A stretch of 64,000 nt of DNA from G963664585 sp963664585 (GCA_963664585.2 CAXXEO010000021.1:62001-126000); one strand, 5' to 3'. Counted from the stretch's first letter, positions 17,388 through 26,183 are shown. Notes: generated by a model from the sequence alone, not told the origin. Program-made: numbers and translations.

Positions 17388-17599
17388 TCATTTTTTACTT
17401 TTATGGCTGCGGCTTTTTCTGAGAGATTGCTCTATCCTGTCGGGCGCGGCCTGCGGCTCCTTCTGCTCCACCAGCTCAGAAGCGATCAGCCACGCCTGTT
17501 TTCTCCGATCCAGAGCGACAAATTGAAACGGGTCAAGTCCCTTCCGCTGCCACAGCGTGTGAGCCCAACCCGCCAAAGTTTCGCTCTTAATCAGTTTTT
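17388..17599 (-). CDS. Tail chaperone frameshift extension (T part of G-T)
   Basis: The frame carries about 66 codons after the slippery site, reading KKLIKSETLAGWAHTLWQRK and ending in a Lys/Arg/Ser-rich tail. It has no ribosome-binding site of its own and only a TTG in mid-sequence, but is in the -1 frame of the XkdN-like gene exactly at A-AAA-AAC. Ribosomes that slip would make a ~220-residue fusion, the G-T form of phage tail chaperones. Loss of the extension usually blocks tail assembly. Typical GLDPFQFVALD and AWLIASEL motifs fit known extensions. Confidence 0.85.
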
Positions 17600-18067
17600 T
17601 GCTTCTTCCACCAGTTCGTCGTCACTCATCTCATCATCGTCGCCGATACCATTTACCTGACCTACCTGATCGGATACATAGTTATAATCCTTCGCCTTCT
17701 TAAAAACCTTCATCGGCACATCCATCACGTCATGGCAGCCGTAAAACTCCATTAGGGCGGGGTCCTTGAGGTCGGGGACGATCAGCGATTCCACCATCAT
17801 CCGGTTGGTGGCCGCAATATTATCAAACTCTGTGGCCATCATGGGTTTACCAGCCTTGTCATACACCCGTTTTCCCTTGTCGTCCATGACAATTCTGGTT
17901 TTGGTATAGGCCTTTCGGATCCTGTTGATCTCCTCCATACCCAGAGCTTTGATCAAAATGGGAATCGGCTTGCCGCCACCGTCACAGAAGGTGGCAACGC
18001 CGGGGACTTCTATCTTCTCATCGCTCTTTAAGTCCTCGCGCATAAAAAACTTCATCGAAACGCTCAT
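17591..18067 (-). CDS. xkdN: XkdN-like tail assembly chaperone (G part)
   Basis: 158 residues. FMREDLKSDEKIEVPG near the start, a helical MEEINRIRKAYTK segment and the TNRMMVESLIVPDLKDPALMEFYG motif are characteristic of XkdN. It binds the tape measure during tail assembly. The last codons are GCA AAA AAC TGA, a -1 slippery heptamer (17600-17594) directly before the stop, allowing production of a longer form. It lies between tail tube and (after the inserted methyltransferase) tape measure. Confidence 0.88.
   Translation of the reverse strand: MSVSMKFFMREDLKSDEKIEVPGVATFCDGGGKPIPILIKALGMEEINRIRKAYTKTRIVMDDKGKRVYDKAGKPMMATEFDNIAATNRMMVESLIVPDLKDPALMEFYGCHDVMDVPMKVFKKAKDYNYVSDQVGQVNGIGDDDEMSDDELVEEAKN
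17594..17600 (-). other. Programmed -1 frameshift site A-AAA-AAC (prophage 1 tail chaperone)
   Basis: The heptamer A AAA AAC is in the correct zero frame (GCA AAA AAC) and is followed at once by TGA. A -1 slip joins the XkdN-like frame to the 66-codon extension. The same heptamer, at the same place relative to the stop, is in the corresponding gene of prophage 2. Confidence 0.88.
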
Positions 18068-18090
18068 TGTCTTTTCATCCTTTCATGCTG

Positions 18091-18522
18091 TTATGACAGC
18101 ACCACATTGCGGGCGCCGAACTCGATCTCATCCTGCACAAACTCTCCTTCGGTGTCGAGGTTTAAGAGCGGGATGTCCCCGGTGATCACCATATCCTCGA
18201 CGGTAATCACATCCTTGCCGTATTCGATATCATAGTCGGCCACCGAATCATCCTGCATGCCTACAACGGTAAAAGAAGGGGTCGCTCCGCTGTCCACATA
18301 CTTTTTCACCGCCGTTTTCAGCCACGGGGTCGAACGGTACTGGCTGATGCTGCCCGTGATGTCAAACCCGAGCCAGCGGCGACTCTTTCCCTTTTCCCCA
18401 AGCGCCCGGCTTTCCCCGATATCCGGGGTGAACAGGATTTCACAGGTCACCAGATCCATGACCATTTCCCCGTCGAGGTAGACCCGGCCCTCTCTCAGGC
18501 TGCGTCTTACTTTCTGCGACAT
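18091..18522 (-). CDS. xkdM: Tail tube protein (XkdM-like)
   Basis: 143 residues. SLREGRVYLDGEMV, EILFTPDIGESRALGEKGKSRRWLG and the C-terminal DEIEFGARNVVLS fit the XkdM tail-tube family of contractile tails. Located after the sheath and before the chaperone, as in PBSX. It polymerises inside the sheath. Confidence 0.88.
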   Translation of the reverse strand: MSQKVRRSLREGRVYLDGEMVMDLVTCEILFTPDIGESRALGEKGKSRRWLGFDITGSISQYRSTPWLKTAVKKYVDSGATPSFTVVGMQDDSVADYDIEYGKDVITVEDMVITGDIPLLNLDTEGEFVQDEIEFGARNVVLS

Positions 18523-18534
18523 ATTCTACACCTC

Positions 18535-19866
18535 CTATCTCGTTTTCACGGTAAAGTAGAGCTTCTCCGCGCTGTCCACCGGAGAGACCGCCACATTGAA
18601 ATACGTTTCGTCACCAGCCGAAGTGCTGCGATCCACAAGGAAATCGCTGTCCACATCCACATCGGTGATCGCGCCGTCCGTCTCAAAGCTTAGCAGGATC
18701 TGCTTGCCCAGGCTTTCCATGAGATCCCAGCCATAGCTGCTGTTCGGGAACTTGTTGGGCGGGAAATTGAGCTGAACGCTGTCACTTAACGTGTCTAGAA
18801 CCCTGCGCACCCTGTTCTTGCGGTAGTCCTTGGACTTCGGGGAGGAAAAATCGGTCAGCGTGTTGATGTCGTATTCCACGACCACCGAGCCGTTCACCAA
18901 CGAGAAGAAAAAAGAACCCGCGTTGATGGCCGCGACCGATTCCTCATGGGTCAGCTTTCCGTTGACGTCGGTTGCGCCCTCATACGCGAGATAGGTGTTG
19001 GAGGTCACATAGTCCGCGGCAGCATCCGCGGCCGCCACCCACGCGCAGGCCTGAGAGGCCGTAAGAGCTGTACCGTCCGAGAGGATCACGCCGTTAACGA
19101 CCGACAGGATGCCCTCATAGCCCGCCGTAAAGGACGGGGCTACAGCCGAGACCTTCTTGCCGATGGAATCACGAAAATATTGGGTCTTGGTCTTCAGCGC
19201 CGCCTGCAAAGTGGCATCGGTATATGGGAAGCAGAGACAGTTATATGTCACCATCTCCGAATCATCCAGGAAGCCCGTCACGTCCGCATTGGTCTGCGCG
19301 GTATCAGTACCGCCCGTCAGCGCCGTTCCGGCCGTAGCCGTCAACGCCGTGGCCGCGGTGCCGCTCCAAACCACCCAGTCGCTTTCCTTGAGGTCGCCGA
19401 TTTTCGCCGCGCCCTCCTGCTCAAAAACCGCCGTTGTATCCAGATAAACCGTCACGTCAAAACCCGATACGGCGTTAGCCCCGATGACCAGACGCAGGCT
19501 GTTCCCCCTCGTTCCCGCATAGGCCGCCGTTGCAGTGAGCCCCCCAACCGTCGCGGCTGCTTTCACGCCTGTGGACAGCCGGTATACAATCACCTTTGCA
19601 GCAAGCTTCAGGGCCTCCCGGATCAGCAGCATGTTGCCAATGGAATCATCCTCATATACCGAGTAGCCGAGCTTTTCATACTGTCCGTCGGGCGCCCCGC
19701 TCGCGATACTCACGAACTCACCCACAGGCCCCCAATTCAGAGCCAGTGGCATCAACACGATTCCGCGTTCCGATGCGCTGATACTGTTGTCGCTTTCCGC
19801 TTCAAAATTTACATAGGTGCCGGGCCGAACCTTACCCGTTTGTTTGTTAAAAGTGCCTCCGGCCAT
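18535..19866 (-). CDS. xkdK: Tail sheath protein (XkdK-like)
   Basis: 443 residues. N-terminal AGGTFNKQTGKVRPGTYVNF, a beta-barrel with RGIVLMPLALNWGP, and C-terminal YRKNRVRRVLDTLSDSV and VDVDSDFLVDRSTS are typical of PBSX-type sheaths. It forms the contractile sheath, so the phage is a myovirus. It shares its ATG with the stop region of the small upstream gene. Confidence 0.92.
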   Translation of the reverse strand: MAGGTFNKQTGKVRPGTYVNFEAESDNSISASERGIVLMPLALNWGPVGEFVSIASGAPDGQYEKLGYSVYEDDSIGNMLLIREALKLAAKVIVYRLSTGVKAAATVGGLTATAAYAGTRGNSLRLVIGANAVSGFDVTVYLDTTAVFEQEGAAKIGDLKESDWVVWSGTAATALTATAGTALTGGTDTAQTNADVTGFLDDSEMVTYNCLCFPYTDATLQAALKTKTQYFRDSIGKKVSAVAPSFTAGYEGILSVVNGVILSDGTALTASQACAWVAAADAAADYVTSNTYLAYEGATDVNGKLTHEESVAAINAGSFFFSLVNGSVVVEYDINTLTDFSSPKSKDYRKNRVRRVLDTLSDSVQLNFPPNKFPNSSYGWDLMESLGKQILLSFETDGAITDVDVDSDFLVDRSTSAGDETYFNVAVSPVDSAEKLYFTVKTR

Positions 19867-20108
19867 TATCTCGCACTCCTTTCTTTCCAGTCTTTGATCT
19901 TCTGGCCGACCTCATCGGCGGTATAGCGCCCGTTCGCATCCAGTCCGCAAGTGCCGCCGTCAAAGGTGGACACGCTGACGCCGAAAAGCGTCCGGCATCC
20001 TTTCCGAAGAGCCGCCAGTGTAAAATACGCGTTGCTGTCAGATGTTGGCTCCTGCGCCGTTGCGTCTCCGGCCGCAGCCGCTTCCGTGTCGCTGATTGTT
20101 TTACTCAT
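19866..20108 (-). CDS. YqzN/YkzM-like small protein before the sheath gene
   Basis: 80 residues. A low-complexity acidic N-terminus (to ~25) is followed by FTLAALRKGCRTLFGVS and a C-terminal YTADEVGQKIKDWKER helix, the pattern of the short YqzN/YkzM-type proteins encoded just upstream of the PBSX/skin sheath gene. Function unknown, perhaps a tail assembly factor. Confidence 0.7.
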   Translation of the reverse strand: MSKTISDTEAAAAGDATAQEPTSDSNAYFTLAALRKGCRTLFGVSVSTFDGGTCGLDANGRYTADEVGQKIKDWKERSAR

Positions 20109-20121
20109 CGATAAGACCTCC

Positions 20122-20574
20122 TTACTTTAAACTCATATTGGCAATAAAATTGGCTGCCTGCTGACCGGTTTCCTCCGTATAGGCATAGACGCTCAGCCAG
20201 CGGACAGTCAGCTGCGCCGCCGCGGTGTCCACCTTCTTGCAGCTTATCTCTTTCAGCCTCAAAACTCTGCCTGTGGCAGCGCCTGACTCATTAACCAGCG
20301 GGATCAAATTCTTTTCCGCGGCAATCTGATACGCGATCTTCTGCGCCGCCTCCATAGCCGACCTTGTGGTCTCCCCGAACAGTTTTATATACAAAACGTT
20401 GTCGAAGCCGAATGTACTCAGCGAGCTGCCCCGCGGTGTCTGCTCCACAGGGGGAAAATATAAGGAGGGGCGTTTAAACCCCTCCTCCGCTTCATCAAAC
20501 AGGATTGATACCGCGGAACTGTCGTACATTTTTCTCGCTATGGCCGCGATTTCCTCCGCAAGCAAAAACACCAC
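20122..20574 (-). CDS. Putative tail terminator protein
   Basis: About 150 residues from a likely GTG start at 20574, at the end of the previous gene; the frame is open upstream to 20685 but that part overlaps the gp10-like gene heavily. Fold-type pattern EEIAAIARKMY, DEAEEGFKRPSLYF, FGFDNVLYIKLFG and a beta-rich C-terminus suggests the tail-terminator/neck family that precedes sheath genes. The exact start is uncertain. Confidence 0.65.
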   Translation of the reverse strand: MVFLLAEEIAAIARKMYDSSAVSILFDEAEEGFKRPSLYFPPVEQTPRGSSLSTFGFDNVLYIKLFGETTRSAMEAAQKIAYQIAAEKNLIPLVNESGAATGRVLRLKEISCKKVDTAAAQLTVRWLSVYAYTEETGQQAANFIANMSLK

Positions 20575-20575
20575 C

Positions 20576-21097
20576 TCATTTTCTAAAATAGGCCTCGCCC
20601 CATGTACGCATCTTTCGCTCAACCGAGGTGCGGAAAGTAAGTTCAAAGATTCGGATCGCAGCCTCCCAATAGTGGGAACCCTCAATCCACTTTTGCTTTA
20701 AGGCCATCCCCGTCTTGGCGCCCTTCACATAGGTAAAGGTGCCGCCTTTCCATACGCCGGGCACCCACCGCCCGATCTCGCCTTTTTTACAGGTCCAGTG
20801 TCCGTCATTCACATACTCCGCGTAGGCAAGGTTCGTGCCCACCTCGAGGCGCAGGCCGCCGTCCGAAACCTCCCAAACGTTTTCATCTTCTCCCTTTTCA
20901 AAGCTGTGCAGCAGCAGACGGGTGTCCACCACTTTCCGCCGGATGATCTCATCCTGCATCACACGGAGAAATTCAAAGCCGCTCGCTTCGAACCACTGCG
21001 CGATGGCCTTCTTAACCTCTCCCTTCGCCGCCCGGGAAAGCAGGGCGAAATACCGATTATAGTCGCTCACGTCAAACTCGAACATCTTTTTCGCCAT
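20576..21097 (-). CDS. HK97 gp10-like neck/tail completion protein
   Basis: 173 residues. FDVSDYNRYFALLSRAAKGEVKK, LRVMQDEIIRRKVVDT, GLRLEVGTNLAYAEYVNDGHW and a C-terminal long helix match the HK97 gp10 family (XkdI position). The AYAEYVNDGHW motif is diagnostic. It joins head connector and tail. Overlaps the next upstream gene by one base. Confidence 0.85.
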   Translation of the reverse strand: MAKKMFEFDVSDYNRYFALLSRAAKGEVKKAIAQWFEASGFEFLRVMQDEIIRRKVVDTRLLLHSFEKGEDENVWEVSDGGLRLEVGTNLAYAEYVNDGHWTCKKGEIGRWVPGVWKGGTFTYVKGAKTGMALKQKWIEGSHYWEAAIRIFELTFRTSVERKMRTWGEAYFRK

Positions 21098-21468
21098 TAC
21101 AGCGCCTCCTCGGCCGTCCTCCGGTAGAGCGGCACCGAAATGTACTGTCCCCGGATATCCTCCGGAAAGCCTGCCGTATAGCTGAGATCAAAACGAACAT
21201 CCACCACCTTATCCCCCTGTGATATGTCCGTTCCCGACGGCAGCGCCAGCTCGTTTGCGCCGGAAAAGGTGTTCCGTCCCTCGGCTTCCATTGGAACCTC
21301 ACTACCGTTGCCGCTGGTGGAGAAGAAGCACTGAACACCAGAAAGAGAAGGCTCCGCGGGATAGGAAGCCGTTTTCCCGGAAACGGGCAATCCGTACCCG
21401 GGGTCGCTCTCGGAGAGCACGCGGCGAAAGATATTGCAGCTGTGCCGAAAGAAATCTTCTATCGCCAT
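21097..21468 (-). CDS. Head closure/adaptor protein (XkdH position)
   Basis: 123 residues. FFRHSCNIFRRV near the N-terminus and a beta-barrel core with DISQGDKVVDVRFD resemble small head-closure proteins (DUF3599/XkdH type). Identity rests mainly on position between the YqbG-like connector and the gp10-like protein. Confidence 0.7.
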   Translation of the reverse strand: MAIEDFFRHSCNIFRRVLSESDPGYGLPVSGKTASYPAEPSLSGVQCFFSTSGNGSEVPMEAEGRNTFSGANELALPSGTDISQGDKVVDVRFDLSYTAGFPEDIRGQYISVPLYRRTAEEAL

Positions 21469-21476
21469 GTCATCAC

Positions 21477-21878
21477 CTACAGCTTTCTCAATTTCAGATC
21501 CACCGTGCCACGCGCCTGCGGACTAATATAGGCGGATATCAGCGGCTCGATGTCAAGATCGTCGGCGCTCAGATCCGCACCGCTTGATAACACGGTGTAG
21601 CTGTAATCCTTGAAGGTTTCACTCTGCCTTTTCTTCTGCGGGTCGGCCGCGGCGGTATTGGCATAAAACTCGGCCACGAGCAGTACCGCAAGCTTGATGT
21701 TCACGGGTATTTCTGCATATTTGGTATCGTCAGCGAAGGTATTGTTTGTCCGGTTGATGATGTAAAGCTCGGCGCGTGATATGTCGGTCAGGAGCTTTTC
21801 CTCGTTTCGATTCTGCACCGCGGTAAAATCCGAATAGGCTTTTACATCCGCCGGTGTCACCCAGGGTCTTGCCGCCAT
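21477..21878 (-). CDS. Head-tail connector, YqbG-like (DUF3199)
   Basis: 133 residues. PWVTPADVKAYSDF, LLTDISRAELYIINRTNN, IPVNIKLAVLLVAEFYAN and a charged C-terminus are the signature of the YqbG/DUF3199 connector family. It binds the portal exit in the finished head. Confidence 0.85.
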   Translation of the reverse strand: MAARPWVTPADVKAYSDFTAVQNRNEEKLLTDISRAELYIINRTNNTFADDTKYAEIPVNIKLAVLLVAEFYANTAAADPQKKRQSETFKDYSYTVLSSGADLSADDLDIEPLISAYISPQARGTVDLKLRKL

Positions 21879-21890
21879 GATCGCCCCTCC

Positions 21891-22295
21891 TTATGCCGGA
21901 AGCCTCATATAGAAGAGATAGAATTCCGCTTCGCCCGCGGTGGCGGCGGTTCCTGTCTGGGTAAACTTCGCCTTAACCGTTGTCGTTCCCGAGGACGCGG
22001 TTTCCACCCATGTCTGTTTCTGGTAAGCGGCGGCCGTTCCCTCGGTAATGTCGCCTTCCGCCAGCAGATTGTTGGCGTCTGTGTTCGTTCCAAGGGTGAG
22101 TACATTGGTGGTGGCCGCGTTAAAGGCCGTTTTCACCTTGCAGACTGCCCTTGTGATCACGATATTGGGTCCCAGAGCCGCAAGGCTTACGCCTACGGGA
22201 ATGCCGGTGGTATCGAACTTTACATTGCCGATATAGAGGGCCTGTTCAAGCCCTACTGCCCCGTCGTTATAGGGAATATCAAGTTTCATCTTCAA
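21891..22295 (-). CDS. Small head-region protein, possible decoration protein
   Basis: 134 residues, beta-rich, without charged domain or motif I recognise; it starts near MKLDIPYNDGAVG and ends in AEFYLFYMRLPA. It lies between the capsid gene and the connector. Gly/Thr-rich composition and position suit a capsid decoration or head fibre protein, but this is inference. Confidence 0.6.
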   Translation of the reverse strand: MKMKLDIPYNDGAVGLEQALYIGNVKFDTTGIPVGVSLAALGPNIVITRAVCKVKTAFNAATTNVLTLGTNTDANNLLAEGDITEGTAAAYQKQTWVETASSGTTTVKAKFTQTGTAATAGEAEFYLFYMRLPA

Positions 22296-22726
22296 CTTAC
22301 CTCCTTAGTAAAATCGGCGGTCAGCTGCTCTTCAGCCGCCGCGGGAGTGCTGCTTTCCTCTATGTCGCTGTCTCCGGTCTTTTCCCCATCACCGTCGCCT
22401 GTTCCGGCCGTGTTACTCGGACCCGCAGTCAAGGCGGCCTTGATGGCCTGCTTTCGCTCGTCATTGTTCTTGCAACTGGAAATATCTATGCACTTTTCTG
22501 CGGCCAATGCAGCAAGCTCATCCTTCGACATTTTGTCGATTGTCTTTTCTCCGCCACTTCCGGATTCATCAGCAGAGACAGACACAAGCTCAAAATGGCC
22601 GGTGGCGATTAACGCCTCAGCCTCTTCCGCGCTTGTCACAGTGCAGGGTTTTCCTTTCGTGGCCCGGACTTTGCCCTCAATGCCTCCCCGATAGGAAAGT
22701 CCCTGAATCAGTTTAAGAGTGTACAT
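22292..22726 (-). CDS. Small head-region protein with KOW-like N-terminus
   Basis: 144 residues from MYTLKLIQGLSY (ATG at 22726, preceded by AAAGGGAAAAG); 22 upstream codons are open but overlap the capsid gene. The first ~50 residues form a short beta module (RATKGKPCTVTSAEEAEALIAT), then an Asp/Glu/Thr-rich linker. Proteins of this kind follow capsid genes in several clostridial phages; a role in head completion is likely but unproven. Confidence 0.65.
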   Translation of the reverse strand: MYTLKLIQGLSYRGGIEGKVRATKGKPCTVTSAEEAEALIATGHFELVSVSADESGSGGEKTIDKMSKDELAALAAEKCIDISSCKNNDERKQAIKAALTAGPSNTAGTGDGDGEKTGDSDIEESSTPAAAEEQLTADFTKEVS

Positions 22727-22742
22727 TTCTTTTCCCTTTCTT

Positions 22743-23675
22743 TTAGAGCGCCGCAAGGCCCTTGACAATGACCGCCGCGTCGAGCTCCTCAATCACGGGG
22801 TCAAAGTCAAAGTGGACCACATAGAAGCGCTTATCCTGCATGATGGCCTCTTTGCCCTCGGTTGTCTTGCGGATGATCACACTGTAGCTGTTGACCACAA
22901 CAAGATTTCTCGGGTCGATGAGAAGGATTTTATCGTCGGTCAGAGACGGGACCGAAACGGACGGGATGGCCGCGGGGTTATTGATCAGCGAATCGGTTAT
23001 GCCGCCACCCACGGTGATCAGCTTGTCGATCAGATACCGCTCCCATTCCTGTTTTCTGCGGGGGCTCATCAGCCAGCGGAGCTTCCCGTTGTTATATTTG
23101 TTCGGCATCTGCTTGAGGGCGTCGTAATACACATCGATACTCATCGCGCCGGAGGATTGAGCGGTCCTGTCCTCCACATGCGCCCCTGCCAGTATCTGCT
23201 TGACCCAGCCGTCATTGATCTTCAGAAAATCATAGTCGTCGGCGGTTTCAAGGGTAGCGGAATCGCCGTTGAGGTAAATGTCCTCGCTGTCCACGCCCAT
23301 TTGTCTGGTCATAAGATCCGTGATGGTGCCTTCCAAACTCTGCCCTTCAATGTTCTCGCGCAGGGTTTCCTCGGTGATTTCCCAAGGCAGACGCACGGCT
23401 GTGGTGGCGTATTCGATCTTGCTGAAGTTCGGAGAGACACGGTAGTTGTCATCCACATTCTCGGTCTTTTTGCGGAGAATACGGGAGGCAATGCCGATCT
23501 TGTCGATCTCTCCCGTCTTGGCTGTGCGTATTTCCTTGCGGATCAACGCACCGAGCGGGGTTGCCTCAAAGGTCTGCTTGATAAACTGCCTTGCCTGTTC
23601 GGGGTTCAGCAGACCGGACGTCACCCCGTCGGTGGTAAGGGCGGCCTTGTTGATCATCGTGCTGTTGTCGTTCAT
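22743..23675 (-). CDS. xkdG: Major capsid protein (XkdG-like)
   Basis: 310 residues with the HK97-type fold of PBSX capsids: GLLNPEQARQFIKQTFEATPLG at the N-terminus, a central RLPWEITEETLRENIEG, EDIYLNGDSATLET, and a late P-domain strand LIDPRNLVVVNSYSVI. No N-terminal scaffold part, so the XkdF-like protein upstream may act in maturation. Confidence 0.88.
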   Translation of the reverse strand: MNDNSTMINKAALTTDGVTSGLLNPEQARQFIKQTFEATPLGALIRKEIRTAKTGEIDKIGIASRILRKKTENVDDNYRVSPNFSKIEYATTAVRLPWEITEETLRENIEGQSLEGTITDLMTRQMGVDSEDIYLNGDSATLETADDYDFLKINDGWVKQILAGAHVEDRTAQSSGAMSIDVYYDALKQMPNKYNNGKLRWLMSPRRKQEWERYLIDKLITVGGGITDSLINNPAAIPSVSVPSLTDDKILLIDPRNLVVVNSYSVIIRKTTEGKEAIMQDKRFYVVHFDFDPVIEELDAAVIVKGLAAL

Positions 23676-23707
23676 GCTGTTTTCACTCCTTCGTTCTTAT
23701 TGATGAA

Positions 23708-24748
23708 TTAAAGTATGCCGGAAAGATAATGGCGCGCCTTTTTGACGGGAGCACCGCCATCGTTCAGATTCTGCGGCAGTCCGTGGCTTTCCAGCACAGG
23801 GGCGATCGCCTTCTGTACCGCCTCATCGACCATCTTCTGCACGTCGGCGGGCGTAATTTCCGGCTCGGATGCAGAAGCGGCAACGGCAGCAGCGGACGCA
23901 GTCACAGGGTCGGGAGCGGCCTCTGGTGCCGCCTTGGCGACAGCCTTTTCCACCGCCTCATCCACCATCTTCTGAATGTCTTCCTTTTTCACTTCGGTTT
24001 CCTCCTCTTCTTCGGTTTCTTCGAGCTCAAACTCTTTGGTAAAGCTATCAAGTGCCTGACAGATCTCATCGAGCTTTGCTTTGTTTCTGGCCGATATCTT
24101 CTTGCCGGCCATGATTACAGGCTGATTTTCGTCTTTCTCGACCACATCAAAGCCAAAGGTTTCCGCCAGCTTTTTAAAGATGCCTTTTTTCTCCGCCGTA
24201 TTGTCGGGTGCAGCCATAATCCCTGTTTTCACTCCCTTCTCAATGCTCGGATCGACGTCCTGTTCGCTGTATTTGCCGACGCCTCCCATGGAAAAGCCCG
24301 TAAGCTCCCCTTTTTGAATCTTCTCCCACACGTTTGGATCCGTGACCTCGACAGTCATAAGCCATGTGCCTTCCGTAACGGTCTCACTGCCGATCACCGT
24401 GTCGGCCTTCTCAATCCAGTTTTCCACGACAGCCGCATCCGCAAAAGCCTCAAAGCTGTGCTGAACATCCACCTTGTCGCCGTTTTTAGCGAACCAGTAA
24501 GCAGCTTTTCGAATTTCTTCCTCAGTCATAAAGTTGCCATGCGCATCCTCCACCAGCGGTTCATAGACAATGCCGGTCACATAGTGGCTGCCCTCATCGA
24601 CCTTGATAATGCGCCCATAGGTCTGAAACTGTGCGCTGCCCTCCCCGGCCTTGGTGATCAGGAATTGTTTCTTGTTGGCCGCCTTATCAACCAGCGACAC
24701 AAAAGCAATTTTCGCGTCGGTAATCTCAAAAGCCTTTTCTATCTTCAA
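23708..24748 (-). CDS. xkdF: XkdF-like putative head maturation protease/scaffold
   Basis: 346 residues. The first ~170 residues match XkdF: DAKIAFVSLVDKAANKKQFLI, VTGIVYEPLVEDAHGNFMT, DVQHSFEAF and GELTGFSMGGVGKYS. The rest is Glu/Ala-rich and helical, like a scaffold, with repeated DIQKMVDEAVEKA units. It is the first gene left of the cargo block. In PBSX it directly follows the portal gene, so here the head operon has been split. Confidence 0.85.
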   Translation of the reverse strand: MKIEKAFEITDAKIAFVSLVDKAANKKQFLITKAGEGSAQFQTYGRIIKVDEGSHYVTGIVYEPLVEDAHGNFMTEEEIRKAAYWFAKNGDKVDVQHSFEAFADAAVVENWIEKADTVIGSETVTEGTWLMTVEVTDPNVWEKIQKGELTGFSMGGVGKYSEQDVDPSIEKGVKTGIMAAPDNTAEKKGIFKKLAETFGFDVVEKDENQPVIMAGKKISARNKAKLDEICQALDSFTKEFELEETEEEEETEVKKEDIQKMVDEAVEKAVAKAAPEAAPDPVTASAAAVAASASEPEITPADVQKMVDEAVQKAIAPVLESHGLPQNLNDGGAPVKKARHYLSGIL

Positions 24749-24775
24749 GTTTTTTCACCTCCTTTCACGGCATAA

Positions 24776-24815
24776 AAAAACACCTCACAACCTGCGTATG
24801 CAGGTGTAAAGTGCG
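24776..24815 (-). terminator. Terminator upstream of the capsid operon
   Basis: On the minus strand, ACACCTGCATACGCAGG forms a short hairpin and the outer arms ACACCT/AGGTGT extend it, followed by seven Ts. It stops transcription from the cargo genes 20-70 bases before xkdF, so capsid and tail genes need a separate late promoter or antitermination. Confidence 0.75.
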
Positions 24816-24907
24816 GTTTTTTGAATGTTTATGCAAATCAATCAGGATGCTAACGAACTATCGAATTTATAATAACAATAACAGGATAAAAACAGACAGC
24901 GTCTTTT

Positions 24908-25435
24908 TCAGTTCCAATATGAATCGGCTATTCTTTTGAGAATATCGTGTTTGTCATAATGGTCAATCAGATAATCAACAAAAAATTTTTCTATATCGAT
25001 ATCACCCTTCATTTTGACGAGAGCCTTGAAAGATACCTCCACCAGCTTCAAGTCTGCATTTAACCGGGCGCATCTCAGTGCCAAACCTTTAAGTCGCCCA
25101 TCACCTTTCCGGGAAAGTTTCAAAATAATAAAACGGAGTTTTCGAAGGTTTTCATCGCTTTGACCAGATAAACATTCAGCAATGAGTTCATCTGTAATGT
25201 TGTCGATTCCAACCGCGATACTTTCAGCAAGCTCTGATAATTCCGGATAGTACTTGACCGAATCAGTGTAATCTTGCGCCCAAGTCTTTGTAATCAAATT
25301 TGTCGGCTTGTACTTAGCATTATCTTCGCCCGTGTTTTTCCCAAACGTCTGCTTAATAATCTTCCGGATAGAAGACGGTATATCATTAGCTGGTATTTCA
25401 ATATCCGTAAAGTATACCGCTTCAACAGTTTTCAT
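24908..25435 (-). CDS. Unknown helical protein, partner of the CPTC/ParB-like protein
   Basis: 175 residues, predicted mostly helical, with Leu/Lys-rich repeats resembling HEAT-type helices in the second half (LRFIILKLSRKGDGRLKG and following). No family recognised. It overlaps the upstream gene by 14 bases, so the two are translated together and probably act together. Lower GC than the phage genes. Confidence 0.65.
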   Translation of the reverse strand: MKTVEAVYFTDIEIPANDIPSSIRKIIKQTFGKNTGEDNAKYKPTNLITKTWAQDYTDSVKYYPELSELAESIAVGIDNITDELIAECLSGQSDENLRKLRFIILKLSRKGDGRLKGLALRCARLNADLKLVEVSFKALVKMKGDIDIEKFFVDYLIDHYDKHDILKRIADSYWN

Positions 25436-26183
25436 ACCATTGGTATCTCATGGACGACATCGGAATAATGTCTATACAGCGAGTTTCCTTACCTAATAAC
25501 GCCGCAGCGGCAACTTTATGATGTCCATCCAACAGGATGCTTATGAACTCACCCAAATGATAGGAAATAGCTCGAGGCCAGTTTTCAGATTTTGAAAACC
25601 TCTCCTTATAATAATTGATTCTTTGCTCATTAAAGCACTCGTTTGATTGTGATGGGTATAGAAATGACGGAAACCCTGTAATATAATCGTATTTCTCGGT
25701 TAATACAGCAGCTGTAGAAGGGTTCTCTGAAAATTGATTTGGAACATCCCAAAAAAAATGTCCATTCCCGTCCGTCGGGTACATGATTGCATCCGCAATT
25801 ACATACAGACCTGTTGGCAGTAAAAAAAGAAGCGGTTTCAATGTTTCAACAGAAGTCGTTATATTGATATAATCGGAATTCAGCTTTTCACTTATTTCCT
25901 TTAATTCGGCGTTGTTGGTATTTTCTATGCCGAATCCGGTTGCAATCATTCCGGCGCAGGTCGGACAGCCCGGGAGCCTTGCCTGCACCAATGGAATATG
26001 ATTGAGTTCAAGGACGGTAAAACTTACACTTCCATAATCACTATCTGGGACATTTTTTCTATGTACCGCCAAGACACCCATTCCATTCGTCACTGATATC
26101 AATACAGCCTCGTTACACCAAGGTAAGGAAGAAGTATCCAGATGCTTGATGATCTTAATTGTGGGATTTTTGCGCCCAAACAT
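25422..26183 (-). CDS. Unknown protein with CPTC motif and ParB-like DGHHK motif
   Basis: 253 residues from MFGRKNPTIK (GGAAGAAGGAAAG upstream; a TTG eight codons earlier is also open). Visible features: GCPTCAG in the middle (possible metal or redox site) and, near the C-terminus, ILLDGHHKVAAAALLGK, which matches the DGHHR box of ParB/sulfiredoxin-fold proteins. That fold binds nucleotides or DNA and acts as CTPase or kinase in known members; no function can be assigned here. It forms a cassette with the gene at 24908. Confidence 0.65.
   Translation of the reverse strand: MFGRKNPTIKIIKHLDTSSLPWCNEAVLISVTNGMGVLAVHRKNVPDSDYGSVSFTVLELNHIPLVQARLPGCPTCAGMIATGFGIENTNNAELKEISEKLNSDYINITTSVETLKPLLFLLPTGLYVIADAIMYPTDGNGHFFWDVPNQFSENPSTAAVLTEKYDYITGFPSFLYPSQSNECFNEQRINYYKERFSKSENWPRAISYHLGEFISILLDGHHKVAAAALLGKETRCIDIIPMSSMRYQWYENC

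Noticed and set aside
22719..24775. Long plus-strand ORFs opposite the capsid and XkdF genes
   Set aside because: Antisense shadows of well-supported phage genes.
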